Positions 10,614 through 20,447 of a stretch of DNA of 32,780 bases are shown here, one piece after another. The number at the start of each line of letters is the position of its first letter. The stretch's first letter is position 1. The DNA comes from Candidatus Dadabacteria bacterium (GTDB lineage Bacteria; Desulfobacterota_D; UBA1144; Nemesobacterales; CSP1-2), in NCBI GenBank assembly GCA_023250035.1, contig JAHFBK010000010.1, positions 1 to 32,780 on the forward strand, read 5' to 3'. The notes beneath the pieces were generated by a model. The model did not search any database. It had not been told where the DNA came from and saw only the letters and a list, made by a program, of their open reading frames with translations. A program made the translations under genes and the position numbers.

Positions 10614-11714
10614 TCAAAATCCGCCATGGTTTTGGAGAAGAACCGTATCTCCTTCTTCGAGTCCTTCAATTACCTCAATATTTTCATCATCGTAGGGACC
10701 CGTAGTTATCTTTTTTTCCTGATAATTACCTTTCTTCCTTACTTTTACAAAAGACATTCCATCTCGTTGTTTTATGGCTTTTACAGGAAGTATAAGGACA
10801 CCTTCCCTATTATTTGCTAACACAGTTACGTCTACATTTAGCCCAAGATTAAGCTTTTCACCTGAATCAAGCTCAATTTTAACCTCAAGAACCTTTGTAT
10901 CCACCATCTCAGCAGGGTTATCTGAGAGTACCGTTTTCTTTTCCAAAGTTGGGCTTATTTCTACAATCTGTCCTTTAAATTCTTCTCCGGGATAAGCATC
11001 TGCTGTAACGATAGCTTTCTGACCAACGTCAATCTTTCTAATATCCGTCTCATCAATTTCAGCTTTTACCCTAATTTTACTTACATCTGCTATGGTAACT
11101 ATAGGAAGTAGCTTTTCAAGAGTGATTGTTTCTCCTGGATCGAGGTATCTCTTTACGATCTTTCCAGAAAAGGGAGCTCTTATATAAGTGTTTTCGAGAA
11201 GGGCTTCGGCATAACTAAGATCGGCTTCTGCTTTTCTTAGTTGTGAAGATGCTACATCGTATTTCATTCTAGCACTATCACGCTCTGATTTCGAAATAAT
11301 TCCTCTTTGAAAGAGTTCACTAAAACGTTCCCAATTTTGTTTTGTTTCCTTAAGCTCGGCCTCTGCACGCAGAATGTTTGCTTTTGCTTGCTCAACCTGC
11401 GCCTTTATTTCCTCATTTTCGAGCACTGCAATTACACCATCTTTCTTAACGAAATCTCCTTCTTCAAAGTAGATTTCCTTTAATCTTCCAAGGGTCTTAG
11501 GGGCAAGGTCAACATCCTCAATTGCTTCAACCTTTCCCTTTGCTGCAACGATTAAATCTATGTTGCCTTTTTTGACCTTAACTTCATTATTGGTGGACGA
11601 ATTTCGGTTCGCTAATACAGCCAATATTAGAATAACTATTATAAGCGCAGTTATATATATTCCTATTTTTTTTTTACTCATCGTATTTATCGTATTGGTA
11701 AGGGTGTTTAACAA
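10614..11714 (-). CDS. HlyD/MFP-type efflux periplasmic adaptor subunit
   Basis: N-terminal TM, coiled-coil AKANILRAEAELKETKQNWERF, YIRAPFSGKIVKRYLDPGETI. Upstream of an ABC ATPase in the same direction. Confidence 0.9.
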   Translation of the reverse strand: MLNTLTNTINTMSKKKIGIYITALIIVILILAVLANRNSSTNNEVKVKKGNIDLIVAAKGKVEAIEDVDLAPKTLGRLKEIYFEEGDFVKKDGVIAVLENEEIKAQVEQAKANILRAEAELKETKQNWERFSELFQRGIISKSERDSARMKYDVASSQLRKAEADLSYAEALLENTYIRAPFSGKIVKRYLDPGETITLEKLLPIVTIADVSKIRVKAEIDETDIRKIDVGQKAIVTADAYPGEEFKGQIVEISPTLEKKTVLSDNPAEMVDTKVLEVKIELDSGEKLNLGLNVDVTVLANNREGVLILPVKAIKQRDGMSFVKVRKKGNYQEKKITTGPYDDENIEVIEGLEEGDTVLLQNHGGF

Positions 11715-11737
11715 TAATTAAGTTTAATATCAAACTT

Positions 11738-12460
11738 TTATAAACTAAGATATCCATTTTTTAAAATTCCGTCTTCAATGTGATAGATCCTATCTGCAAG
11801 GTCGGTGATTCTATTATCATGTGTAACAACAACTACCGATTTGTTTTCCTTTGAAGCAAGGTTTTTTAGAAGCTCTATTGCTATCCTTCCATTCTGGGAA
11901 TCAAGATTACCAGTGGGCTCATCAGCTAAAATAATCGAAGGGTTTCCTGCTAGCGCACGTGCAATCGAAACCCTCTGTTTCTCCCCTCCGCTTAAATCTC
12001 TCGGAAGAAAATCACACCTATCCCCTAATCCAACCTGCTCTAACAGTTCTCTAGACATAAGTTCCGCAACTTTCCCTTTTATACCTTTTAAATTTAAAGA
12101 GGCCTCTACATTTTCGCAGGCCGTAAGAGCGCTTAGGAGGTTGAAGTGTTGAAAGATAAAACCGATGTACTTTCGCCTTATCATTGGAAGAGAGGTTTCA
12201 TCCCAATACAATATCTCTTTTCCCATAATGTGAACTTGCCCCTTAGTCGGTTTCAAGATACAACCCATCATTGATAAAAGTGTTGTCTTTCCACTTCCTG
12301 AAGGACCCATAAGAAGAACAAGCTCACCCGCATCCACAGATAAAGTTACCCCTTTTACAGCGTGAACTCTTACTGAGCCCTCTTGATAAACCTTGTCTAT
12401 CCCGATTACTTCTACCTGTTTCGTTTTTAGATCCGTGTGTTTAAGAAATGCAGTAAGCAT
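11738..12460 (-). CDS. ABC transporter ATP-binding protein (LolD/MacB/DevA type)
   Basis: Walker A GPSGSGKTTL, signature LSGGEKQRVSIARAL, Walker B IILADEPTGNLD. Confidence 0.95.
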   Translation of the reverse strand: MLTAFLKHTDLKTKQVEVIGIDKVYQEGSVRVHAVKGVTLSVDAGELVLLMGPSGSGKTTLLSMMGCILKPTKGQVHIMGKEILYWDETSLPMIRRKYIGFIFQHFNLLSALTACENVEASLNLKGIKGKVAELMSRELLEQVGLGDRCDFLPRDLSGGEKQRVSIARALAGNPSIILADEPTGNLDSQNGRIAIELLKNLASKENKSVVVVTHDNRITDLADRIYHIEDGILKNGYLSL

Positions 12461-12507
12461 GTGAGTGAGTAAAGCGAATCCCGTTAATATTAGGTGACAT
12501 TCCTTTA

Positions 12508-12810
12508 TTACCTATAATAGATTGATATGCTTTCAATATGTTCACCTAGGTGTCGGTCCAAATACCCAATAAAAGCCCGTAGTAGTTGCCACTCAGACTC
12601 CTTCCTTTTAGTATTAATTTCGGCTACAAGCAAACCACCCTTTGCTCCATCCCAGCTGATCCGGCCACTTTACCTTTCATGTTTCCATCGACCCTCACGC
12701 TCTCGGTAGAATGTGGTACCTCTTCCCCGGAGGTCTCTTTCCTGATCCTTCAAGAGGGTCTTAAATTTTGATTTAGTTCCGGATTTAGGGACAATTTGCA
12801 AAATCTTCAT
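12508..12810 (-). pseudogene. Small conserved-looking ORF interrupted by one in-frame TAA
   Basis: Own translation from ATG at 12810: MKILQIVPKSGTKSKFKTLLKDQERDLRGRGTTFYREREGRWKHER*SGRISWDGAKGGLLVAEINTKRKESEWQLLRAFIGYLDRHLGEHIESISIYYR*. The TAA (12672-12670) is the only interruption over 100 codons. Not in the supplied ORF track. Confidence 0.7.
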
Positions 12811-12845
12811 ACCTAAACCTCCATGGTTGAGTGTTCCTCACTTTT

Positions 12846-13973
12846 CTAAGCCCTAAATACAATTACTGGGTCAACCTTTGCTGCTTTTTGGATCGAGATG
12901 AAAGAAGAGATAATGCACATAATTGCGGTTATGAAAAACATAGATATTAAAAGGTTAGGTGTTAAAATCAACACTACTCCTAGACGTTCATACAGGTTCT
13001 TTGTAAGCAAGGTAAACAAAAGACCAAGGGCGTATCCAATCGAGGCGTTTATGATAGCCTGTTGAAGTATAATTTTGTAAATATCAAGGTTTGTTGCCCC
13101 GATTGCCTTTAGCGTTCCGAACTCGCGTATGTGCTCCATCGTTGATGAGTATATTGTTTGTCCTACAATTACCGTTCCTACAATAAATCCAAGAAGCACT
13201 GTTATGCCGACTCCTAATCCCATTCCTGTTTGAATGCTCCAGTACATTCGTGTTTTTCTACTGAATTGCTCTTTAGTATAAACATCAACTCCTCTCATTT
13301 TCTCTCTTAGTTTTTCAACAACTTCGTTTGCATTCACTCCGAGTTCAAGTTTTACGAGAACAAAAGTTGTTTGATTGTCCTGCATAATTCGTGAGAATTT
13401 TTTTGCAGTTTTGTATGAGGTAAATGCTATAGGATAAGTTGTGAATGACCTTACGCCCTGGCTTATTCCAACAATCTCAGTTTGTTTATCAAATATTTCG
13501 ACTTTATCGCCTAACTTAACTCCTAATCTCCTCAAAGAGGACACATCAATTATAATGGAATTCCCAACCTTTACATCTTTGATCTTGCCTTCTTTCATCT
13601 TCCAGGGGCCACCTACACCGCTTTCAGTATCGAAGCCGATTATCTGAACAGATTCAGTACCGCCGCTCTTAAGTTTCATGAGCCCCCATGTCTGAGCGAT
13701 TTTTTCAACCCAAAGCACGCCCTTTGTCTCTCTTACTTTGTTTATCTTATTTTCTGAAAAAGGTTTAGCTGAGTCAACATTAACTGTGTTCTTCGCTGTT
13801 ATCCATATATCCGCGGGAGAATTGTCTATAAGCTGTGATGCATTGCCTACAAACGCCATATACGCACCAATCTGGGCGGTCATAAGAACAACGGCAAACA
13901 TTATTCCTACAAGGGTAATGGCGAGTCTCGTTTTATCGTGAAAGAGATTACGCCTAGCAACAGAAACCATCAT
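12846..13973 (-). CDS. FtsX-family ABC transporter permease (DevC-like)
   Basis: VARRNLFHDKTRLAITLVGIMFAVVLM N-terminus, MacB-like periplasmic domain, C-terminal EHIREFGTLKAIGATN and TM helices. Same direction as the ATPase and HlyD. Confidence 0.9.
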   Translation of the reverse strand: MMVSVARRNLFHDKTRLAITLVGIMFAVVLMTAQIGAYMAFVGNASQLIDNSPADIWITAKNTVNVDSAKPFSENKINKVRETKGVLWVEKIAQTWGLMKLKSGGTESVQIIGFDTESGVGGPWKMKEGKIKDVKVGNSIIIDVSSLRRLGVKLGDKVEIFDKQTEIVGISQGVRSFTTYPIAFTSYKTAKKFSRIMQDNQTTFVLVKLELGVNANEVVEKLREKMRGVDVYTKEQFSRKTRMYWSIQTGMGLGVGITVLLGFIVGTVIVGQTIYSSTMEHIREFGTLKAIGATNLDIYKIILQQAIINASIGYALGLLFTLLTKNLYERLGVVLILTPNLLISMFFITAIMCIISSFISIQKAAKVDPVIVFRA

Positions 13974-14006
13974 GAAAAGTATAACCGATCTATATGGAAA
14001 GCGGAG

Positions 14007-15347
14007 CTAACGTCGCTCAAGCGTCATCCGCATACCATATTTTGGGCGGAGTGTAATGGATGGCTGAAGCTCAACACGATGCCCCGGTACAAGACTCATC
14101 TTCCATTTTGCAGCAAGCGTGGCGATTACCAGTATCCCTTCCATCCAAGCAAAAGATTCGCCGATACAACGCCTTGGTCCACCCCCAAAGGGGAAATAAG
14201 CGAATGGAGGACGAGAAGCCTGCTGCTCAGGGATCCACCGCTCAGGATAGAAACGAACAGGATCAGGGTAGTAGCGCGGGTCACGATGTATGATGTACTG
14301 ACTCATTAAGATGTCAGCCCCAGCGGGAACCACATACCCACCCACCTCGTAATCGTTACGAGCACGACGCACCACAACCCATGCAGGTGGATAAAGGCGC
14401 ATGGCCTCTGTAAGAACCATTCGTGTGTAGGAAAGCAGTTCCAAATCCTCCAATGTGGGTAAACGACCTCCCAGCACTGTGTCAAGTTCTTCGTGAAGTC
14501 TCTTCTCCACGCCTGGGTATTGGGAAAGCAGATACCATGTCCATGTTAGTGCATTTGCTGTAGTCTCGTGGCCTGCTAGGAAAAGCGTCATTGCCTCATC
14601 ACGTACTTGCAAATCTGTCATGCCGATTCTGTCTCCTTCCTCATCTTGTGCTAAAAGCAACATCGAAAGAAGGTCACCTCGGTCCTTTCCTCCGTCACGT
14701 CGTTCCTCAATCATACGGTAAATAGTAGTATCGAGCCTCTGTCGCGCCTTATTAAACCGGATATTTTTCGGAAGAGGGATGTTATCCAAGAGCTCAGAGA
14801 GAGGAAACAGTAACCGCGGAAACTGCGTTATGACTTCAGTGAGAGCTTTCCCAATCTCGTTTGCCTCTGATTCAACATCTGCATCAAATAGAGTCTTTCC
14901 TACGATTGCCAGCGTCAAGCGCATCATTTCCTCATGCATGTCCACCGTCGTCTCTTCCTCCCATTGTTCCCCAATGCGCGAAGCGTAGTTCACCATAACC
15001 TCGCCGTAGGTGGTGATTCGCATGTGATGAAACACAGGCTGTATAAGCCGGCGTTGACGTAAATGAAGGTCTCCTTCACTGCTCAAAAGTCCATTCCCAA
15101 GCACCAGTTTAGACCGTTCTAAGGCACGGCTTTTCAAAAAATTGCGGTGGTGGGTCACAAGCACATCTTTTATGAAGTCTGGATGATTAAGCAAAAATGC
15201 TTTCCGGGGACCAAGCCCGAAGTAAACAATATCTCCGTATTCATGGGCGACTTTACTGAGAAAGCCGAGCATATCATGGAAAAAATCAAGAAGTGAGCCA
15301 ACTAGTGGCTTTCCCTTCGGACCTGGGGGACGTAAAAGGGTAGTCAT
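14007..15347 (-). CDS. Cytochrome P450
   Basis: LFLAGHETTANALTW (I-helix), EAMRLYPP (ExxR), FPFGGGPRRCIG (heme-binding Cys). Confidence 0.97.
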   Translation of the reverse strand: MTTLLRPPGPKGKPLVGSLLDFFHDMLGFLSKVAHEYGDIVYFGLGPRKAFLLNHPDFIKDVLVTHHRNFLKSRALERSKLVLGNGLLSSEGDLHLRQRRLIQPVFHHMRITTYGEVMVNYASRIGEQWEEETTVDMHEEMMRLTLAIVGKTLFDADVESEANEIGKALTEVITQFPRLLFPLSELLDNIPLPKNIRFNKARQRLDTTIYRMIEERRDGGKDRGDLLSMLLLAQDEEGDRIGMTDLQVRDEAMTLFLAGHETTANALTWTWYLLSQYPGVEKRLHEELDTVLGGRLPTLEDLELLSYTRMVLTEAMRLYPPAWVVVRRARNDYEVGGYVVPAGADILMSQYIIHRDPRYYPDPVRFYPERWIPEQQASRPPFAYFPFGGGPRRCIGESFAWMEGILVIATLAAKWKMSLVPGHRVELQPSITLRPKYGMRMTLERR

Positions 15348-15375
15348 TGTCCTGGCTTCGACCTATATTAAGATA

Positions 15376-16125
15376 TTAAGGAATCGTTAGCGTAAGTATC
15401 TGATTAGCTTTAGCTCCTTCAGGGTCATTAGCTATAATTTCAATTTTATAGTCTCCAGCGTCTTTTTTATCGAAATTCCATGTGATGAGTCCAGTTGCAG
15501 GTTCTATTACCATACCTTTTGGCGCGTTTTTAAGCGTATACTCAACAGGATCTCCATCAGGGTCTTCGGCTAAGACAGTGTAGCCAAACTTCCCTCCCTC
15601 CATTTTTGGTTCAGGCTCTGAGGTTATTTTAGGGGGAGAGTTTGGAATCGTGAACTCCCCTTCTATTCTCAATAATCCTTCCTCTTTTCCATCAAAAGGA
15701 ATTACTTCCAATGTGATTTTATCCCCCTTTTTAAATTCATCTTGCCATTCTAGGGCTTCATCAGTTGCTCCTACGATTTCCTCTCCATTAATTTTCCACA
15801 GGTATTTGAAACTAATCTCATCGCCATCTGGATCTTTAGCTTGTATAACTGCCTTTAGTCCATCTCTTGGATCATTATCTGTTACATAAGCAATTCTTAT
15901 AGATGTGACCTCAGGGGGGCGGTTTTTCTCTTCATCGTTAGCCGATGGGTTTACAGGGGCTACTTGATCAATTTCCTTCTCATTATTAACCTCTCCAACG
16001 TGTTTTAGGACTTGGGAAGACGTGCTTACGGGAATTGTTGCTTTACTACTAGTTTCTTCTTGTTTATCGCATCCAAAGATAATGAGAAGTGAAATGATTA
16101 ATAACCTTACGAACATATATTGCAT
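15376..16125 (-). CDS. Lipoprotein with Ig/cadherin-like repeats
   Basis: Lipobox-like LIIFGC; repeats with AKDPDGDEISFKYLWKINGE and AEDPDGDPVEYTLKNAPKGMVIEPATGLITWNF. Confidence 0.75.
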   Translation of the reverse strand: MQYMFVRLLIISLLIIFGCDKQEETSSKATIPVSTSSQVLKHVGEVNNEKEIDQVAPVNPSANDEEKNRPPEVTSIRIAYVTDNDPRDGLKAVIQAKDPDGDEISFKYLWKINGEEIVGATDEALEWQDEFKKGDKITLEVIPFDGKEEGLLRIEGEFTIPNSPPKITSEPEPKMEGGKFGYTVLAEDPDGDPVEYTLKNAPKGMVIEPATGLITWNFDKKDAGDYKIEIIANDPEGAKANQILTLTIP

Positions 16126-16133
16126 GAATTTAA

Positions 16134-16328
16134 TTACTCTTTTCTATAAACCCGTTTTAGCAGTCGGAGCCTTGCTGCACGTGCCCGTTTTTTCTTCTTC
16201 TCACTAGGTTTTTCATAATGGTCTCTCTTTCTTAATTCAGCTATAATGCCCTCCTTCTCGACAATCCTCTTAAATCTTCTGAGCGCATTATCAATACTTT
16301 CGTTTTTCCCAATCACTACTTCTGCCAT
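16134..16328 (-). CDS. rpsU: 30S ribosomal protein S21
   Basis: 64 aa; [59 protein letters not shown]. Confidence 0.97.
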   Translation of the reverse strand: MAEVVIGKNESIDNALRRFKRIVEKEGIIAELRKRDHYEKPSEKKKKRARAARLRLLKRVYRKE

Positions 16329-16694
16329 TTATCTCATCCTTTTTATTTTTCTTACAATAAACGTTAAGTGAGAAATTAACCAGTGTCAACTCGATCATTG
16401 TATTGTGAAGAAATGGCAATAGAGGTGATTGTACTAAATATCGAGACCTTAAATGGTCAAAAATGAGCGAAGCCAGAGATGTGTAAGAAGCTTTTAAGAT
16501 TCAAAAAAGCCTAATATGAGAAACATGATATGTTCTTATTTCTCATCGATATATCGTTTCTCGAAGTTTTTCATTAAGAATTGATGCTAGAAAGCAATTG
16601 ATCGATAGGCGAATAAAAACTACAACAGAAGTGTTCTTTATAACAAAGTGTTAATTTTCGCTATTTAGTTTCCAAATAGTTACCATAATACCAA

Positions 16695-17321
16695 CTATTT
16701 TACAGGCAGAGTTAAGTGAACATCCTTTCGGTCTAAGAATCTGGTAATGGCATCTTTGCCACCTGTGAGAATGCACTCTCCATCACCAACTAGTACGGTG
16801 TCAAACTCATAATTAAGGAGTGTTCTGATACTGTATTTTGCGAGTTCAGGATTCTTAAATATGAATACTGGAAGTAAGGAAAACTCTCCGGGTGGCCATC
16901 CGATAATAGCATCTCCAATAAAAAGAATTCCCTTTCCAAGCAGTAATAATAGGGCTGTTTCACCTGGGGATTTGTTGTTTGAGATATTAATTACCCTTAA
17001 ATTTCCCGACAGTATGTCGCCATCAACATAGGTGTAATCCGGGCTTTGTTTGAGAAAGTGAGCATCGTTTTTATTAATGTGTATCTTTGCCCCAAAACGA
17101 TCTCGGAGTTCATAAGCCATTCGTTCATGGTCTTTATTTGTTAGAATGATGTGTGAAGGCGTTCCGAGCTTTTCGAGCAATCCAAGATCTGAGCTTTCCA
17201 TAATGGCGGGATCAATCACGATTAAACCCTCGTTACTTTTGTAAGCATATCCATTAAAGTTATAACCATGCTTTGGTGACAACCATGACCATGTAAAGAT
17301 TCCGGGATAGATTTGTTTCAT
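16695..17321 (-). CDS. Metallo-beta-lactamase-fold (MBL-like) protein
   Basis: VIDPAIM, HIILTNKDHERMAYEL, SPGETALLLLLGKGILFIGDAIIG. Canonical HxHxDH is altered to TNKDHE. Confidence 0.75.
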   Translation of the reverse strand: MKQIYPGIFTWSWLSPKHGYNFNGYAYKSNEGLIVIDPAIMESSDLGLLEKLGTPSHIILTNKDHERMAYELRDRFGAKIHINKNDAHFLKQSPDYTYVDGDILSGNLRVINISNNKSPGETALLLLLGKGILFIGDAIIGWPPGEFSLLPVFIFKNPELAKYSIRTLLNYEFDTVLVGDGECILTGGKDAITRFLDRKDVHLTLPVK

Positions 17322-17448
17322 AACTGCCTCCGCTTTTCATAAAATACTGCTTGTAAATATGATTAATACCATTATACGGTCACATTGCTATCACAAAAAG
17401 TATCCAGTGTCAATCAATAGCTTTCTTCATTTTCGGCATAAAGACAAT

Positions 17449-18351
17449 TTAAATTTTAAGGGTAGGTCTTATATCACGTGAAAATATCTCCATAGTCTCA
17501 ATTACGCCTTCTAAGCTACCGCTAAGAACATGAAAGATTAAATGAGAAACTCCTGAATTTTTATATTTCTCTATTCCTTCGATAATCTTTTCGGGCGTGG
17601 CACGAAGTATTTCTCTTCGATCTACATTCTTAATCTCTTTCTCCGAAGCGCGTTTTATTTGAAGGTTTTTCCTCAATGATATGACAAAACCTGATGCAAC
17701 TTTTTTCTTTTTGACTAAGAGTTTATTAATGTACTTTACCTTTTCTTTTACTTCCTCAGGTGTAAGTCCAACAGGATGCCATCCATCAGCGAGATTCACG
17801 GCCCGCTCGATGGCTTTTCGGCTGTTTCCACCTATCCATAAAGGAGGGCAAGGCTTTTGAATGGGTTTTGGTAGAAAATTTATATCTTCGAATTTATTAT
17901 ACATTCCAATAAACTTCGGCCTCTCTTGACTCCATAGTGTTTTTAAAACCTGAATATAGTCATCAGTTATTGCACCTCTTTCTTCATAAGATACTCCAAG
18001 TGCTTGAAACTCTTCTTTTAGCCAACCAGTTCCAACACCTAGAATTACCCTTCCATTTGAGAGGACATCAAGGGTTGAGATCATTTTAGCGAGAATAATA
18101 GGGTTTCTATAGGGTAGAATTATTACACTTGTGCCGAGGTAAATCTTGTTTGTTAAGGCAGCTATGTAGGTAAGCGTCGTAAGAGGTTCATAGAATACGT
18201 TACCGAATCCTTGGTGTGAATCTGGTATTACAATATGGTCACTCACCCAGATGGAATCAAAACCAAGTGCTTCTGTGTTCTTTGCAATAGTTAAGATTGC
18301 ATCTCTTTTTGCATACTTTCCAAAATTAGGGAGCGCAATGCCGAATTTCAT
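17449..18351 (-). CDS. LLM-class (F420-type or flavin) oxidoreductase
   Basis: MKFGIALPNFG, IWVSDHIVIP, GRVILGVGTGWLKEEF, PCPPLWIGGNSRKAIERA. Confidence 0.9.
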   Translation of the reverse strand: MKFGIALPNFGKYAKRDAILTIAKNTEALGFDSIWVSDHIVIPDSHQGFGNVFYEPLTTLTYIAALTNKIYLGTSVIILPYRNPIILAKMISTLDVLSNGRVILGVGTGWLKEEFQALGVSYEERGAITDDYIQVLKTLWSQERPKFIGMYNKFEDINFLPKPIQKPCPPLWIGGNSRKAIERAVNLADGWHPVGLTPEEVKEKVKYINKLLVKKKKVASGFVISLRKNLQIKRASEKEIKNVDRREILRATPEKIIEGIEKYKNSGVSHLIFHVLSGSLEGVIETMEIFSRDIRPTLKI

Positions 18352-18396
18352 TTTATTCTTTGACCTTCCAAATTATAACCTTTTCTCTTCCCAGTT

Positions 18397-18424
18397 GTCA
18401 TTGCTGAGCAACGCGAAGCAATCC
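18397..18424. repeat. Third copy of the GTCATTGC...GAAGCAATC repeat
   Basis: GTCATTGCTGAGCAACGCGAAGCAATCC, matching the unit at about 22961-22988. Confidence 0.7.
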
Positions 18425-18527
18425 CTTTACTTACCAGCCCACTCATTTTCTAATTAACCTGTTAGGTGTACTTCGAGGTCAATTCTTGATATAACTCAAC
18501 AAAAAATTCTATATTAATTACCCCTCG

Positions 18528-19856
18528 ATGAAAGTGATAGAGAACTTCTTTGGTTTTCGAGAGAAAGGAACATCTTTTAAGACCGAAGCCATTGCTGGTC
18601 TCACCACATTCATGACCATGGCTTATATAATTTTTGTAGAGCCTGCTGTTCTATCACAAGCTGGAATGGATTTCGGAGCGGTCATGATGGCCACTTGCTT
18701 ATCTGCAGCTATCGCAACCCTTGTAATGGGACTATATGCAAATTACCCCATCGGGGTTGCCCCAGCTATGGGAGAGAACTTCTTTTTTGTCTTTACAGTT
18801 GTACTCGGTATGGGCTTAGCGTGGCAGAAGGCCCTTGGAGCGGTTTTTATTTCAGGTGTTCTTTTTGTTGTCTTAACTGCTTTTAGGATTAGAGAGGTGA
18901 TTGTTGATGCTGTTCCTCAATCACTAAAGGATTCTATAGCAGGTGGAATTGGATTATTCATAGCCTTTATAGGTCTTATTCAAGCGGGGGTTATTGAGAA
19001 GAGTTCTGAAGGGATTTTAAGTTTAGGAGATTTAAGAAAGGAAGCCGTACTCCTTTCTATATTCGGATTAATATTTACAGCAGTTTTAATGACAAGAAAG
19101 ATTACAGGAGCTATTTTGATAGGAATTATCGTTTCAACCATTCTGGGATTTTTTCTAGGAATTGTTAATTACCCTGGGAGTGTTTTTTCATTTCCACCTT
19201 CTATCTCACCTACATTCTTTAAACTTGATATAAAAGGGGCTCTTGAAATTGACTTCATAACTGTGACTATTGTTTTCCTTTTCATGGTAATGTTCGATAC
19301 AATAGGCACATTAATAGGGGTGGCAGGTATTGCAGGCTTTTTAAGAAACGGAAAGCTCCCTCGCGCAAGTAGGGCACTAATGGCTGATGCCGTGGGAACA
19401 TCGGTAGGAGCGTTATTAGGTACGTCAACCGTTACCGCTTATATCGAGAGCACAACAGGGGTTTCTCAGGGCGGCAGGACGGGATTTGTATGTGTAGTTA
19501 TTGCAATACTTTTTTTATTGTCCATTCTATTTTTTCCGCTTGTAAAAATGATAGGAGGGGGTTATGAAATCTCTAAGGGTGTTTTTATCTATCCTCTTAC
19601 TGCTCCAGCACTCGTTATTGTAGGAAGCTTAATGATTCAAGCGATAAAGGATATAAGGTGGGATGATTTTTCAGAAGGGATTCCTGCGTTCCTAACACTA
19701 ATTGGAATACCATTCACATTCAGTATTGCCGATGGTCTTTGCTTTGGCTTTATTTCTTACCCCATCTTAAAGCTACTTTCGGGTAAAGGCAAAACAGTTT
19801 CCTGGCTTATATATTTACTAGGAGCACTTTCCATAATCCGCTACTTATTTGCCTAA
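18528..19856 (+). CDS. NCS2-family nucleobase permease (AzgA-like)
   Basis: TEAIAGLTTFMTMAYIIFVEPAVLSQAGMD, YPIGVAPAMGENFFF, FMVMFDTIGTLIGVA, GTSTVTAYIESTTGVSQGGRTG. Confidence 0.93.
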   Translation: MKVIENFFGFREKGTSFKTEAIAGLTTFMTMAYIIFVEPAVLSQAGMDFGAVMMATCLSAAIATLVMGLYANYPIGVAPAMGENFFFVFTVVLGMGLAWQKALGAVFISGVLFVVLTAFRIREVIVDAVPQSLKDSIAGGIGLFIAFIGLIQAGVIEKSSEGILSLGDLRKEAVLLSIFGLIFTAVLMTRKITGAILIGIIVSTILGFFLGIVNYPGSVFSFPPSISPTFFKLDIKGALEIDFITVTIVFLFMVMFDTIGTLIGVAGIAGFLRNGKLPRASRALMADAVGTSVGALLGTSTVTAYIESTTGVSQGGRTGFVCVVIAILFLLSILFFPLVKMIGGGYEISKGVFIYPLTAPALVIVGSLMIQAIKDIRWDDFSEGIPAFLTLIGIPFTFSIADGLCFGFISYPILKLLSGKGKTVSWLIYLLGALSIIRYLFA

Positions 19857-19939
19857 TACTTTATTTACTAATTCTTGAAAAGATGTAGAAGTGAATTAAT
19901 TCAGCTCCTCAATCTGAAGAAAGATCACACATCTACTAC

Positions 19940-20332
19940 TTAATTCTCACCTCCATAAGGGTTTTGCTCATATCTGTCTGCATGCCAGTCATTCTCCCAA
20001 CGATTACCATCAATTAAGTACCTGTAATTATAGGCTCTTCCAGTATTTAAATCCAAAGTAACCGCGAAATCACCGTTTTTTAGCCTTTTCATTTGTGTGG
20101 CCTCTGCGTCCCAGTTATTAAAATCCCCAACAATTGTGGCCTTCTTAGCGTCTAGTGCTGCCTCTTTTGGTAGTCTGAAACTAACCCTGCACGAAGAAAG
20201 GCCAGAATGTAGGTATTGTTTTTTAATTCCGAGATTTCCAGGCTCACCAATAGGTTTCTTTGACGTTTTTCTCACAGGCAATTTCTTGCTGACTGCTTGC
20301 TTTTTAGCGCCCTTTTTCATACCGACCTCCAT
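19940..20332 (-). CDS. CBM48/isoamylase early-set domain protein with Lys-rich N-terminus
   Basis: KKATIVGDFNNWDAEATQMKRLKNGDFAVTLDLNTGRAYNYRYLIDGNRWENDWHADRYEQNPYG; preceded by KKGAKKQAVSKKLPVRKTSKK. Confidence 0.9.
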   Translation of the reverse strand: MEVGMKKGAKKQAVSKKLPVRKTSKKPIGEPGNLGIKKQYLHSGLSSCRVSFRLPKEAALDAKKATIVGDFNNWDAEATQMKRLKNGDFAVTLDLNTGRAYNYRYLIDGNRWENDWHADRYEQNPYGGEN

Positions 20333-20447
20333 AGGTTTTTTTGGTGTGTTTTGTACTAATTATATCAAAAAATAAATGTAAATTTTAGAATAAAATTAAG
20401 AGTGTTGGTATAAGACAAAAGAATTTATTAATATGAATAAGATTTTC

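Noticed and set aside
12527-12771. Two plus-strand ORFs of 60-61 aa
   Set aside because: Antisense to a more protein-like minus-strand frame (12508-12810) that fits the operon direction.
13938-14309. 123 aa and 77 aa plus-strand ORFs over the P450 3' end
   Set aside because: Antisense to the conserved C-terminus of the P450, including its heme-binding motif region.
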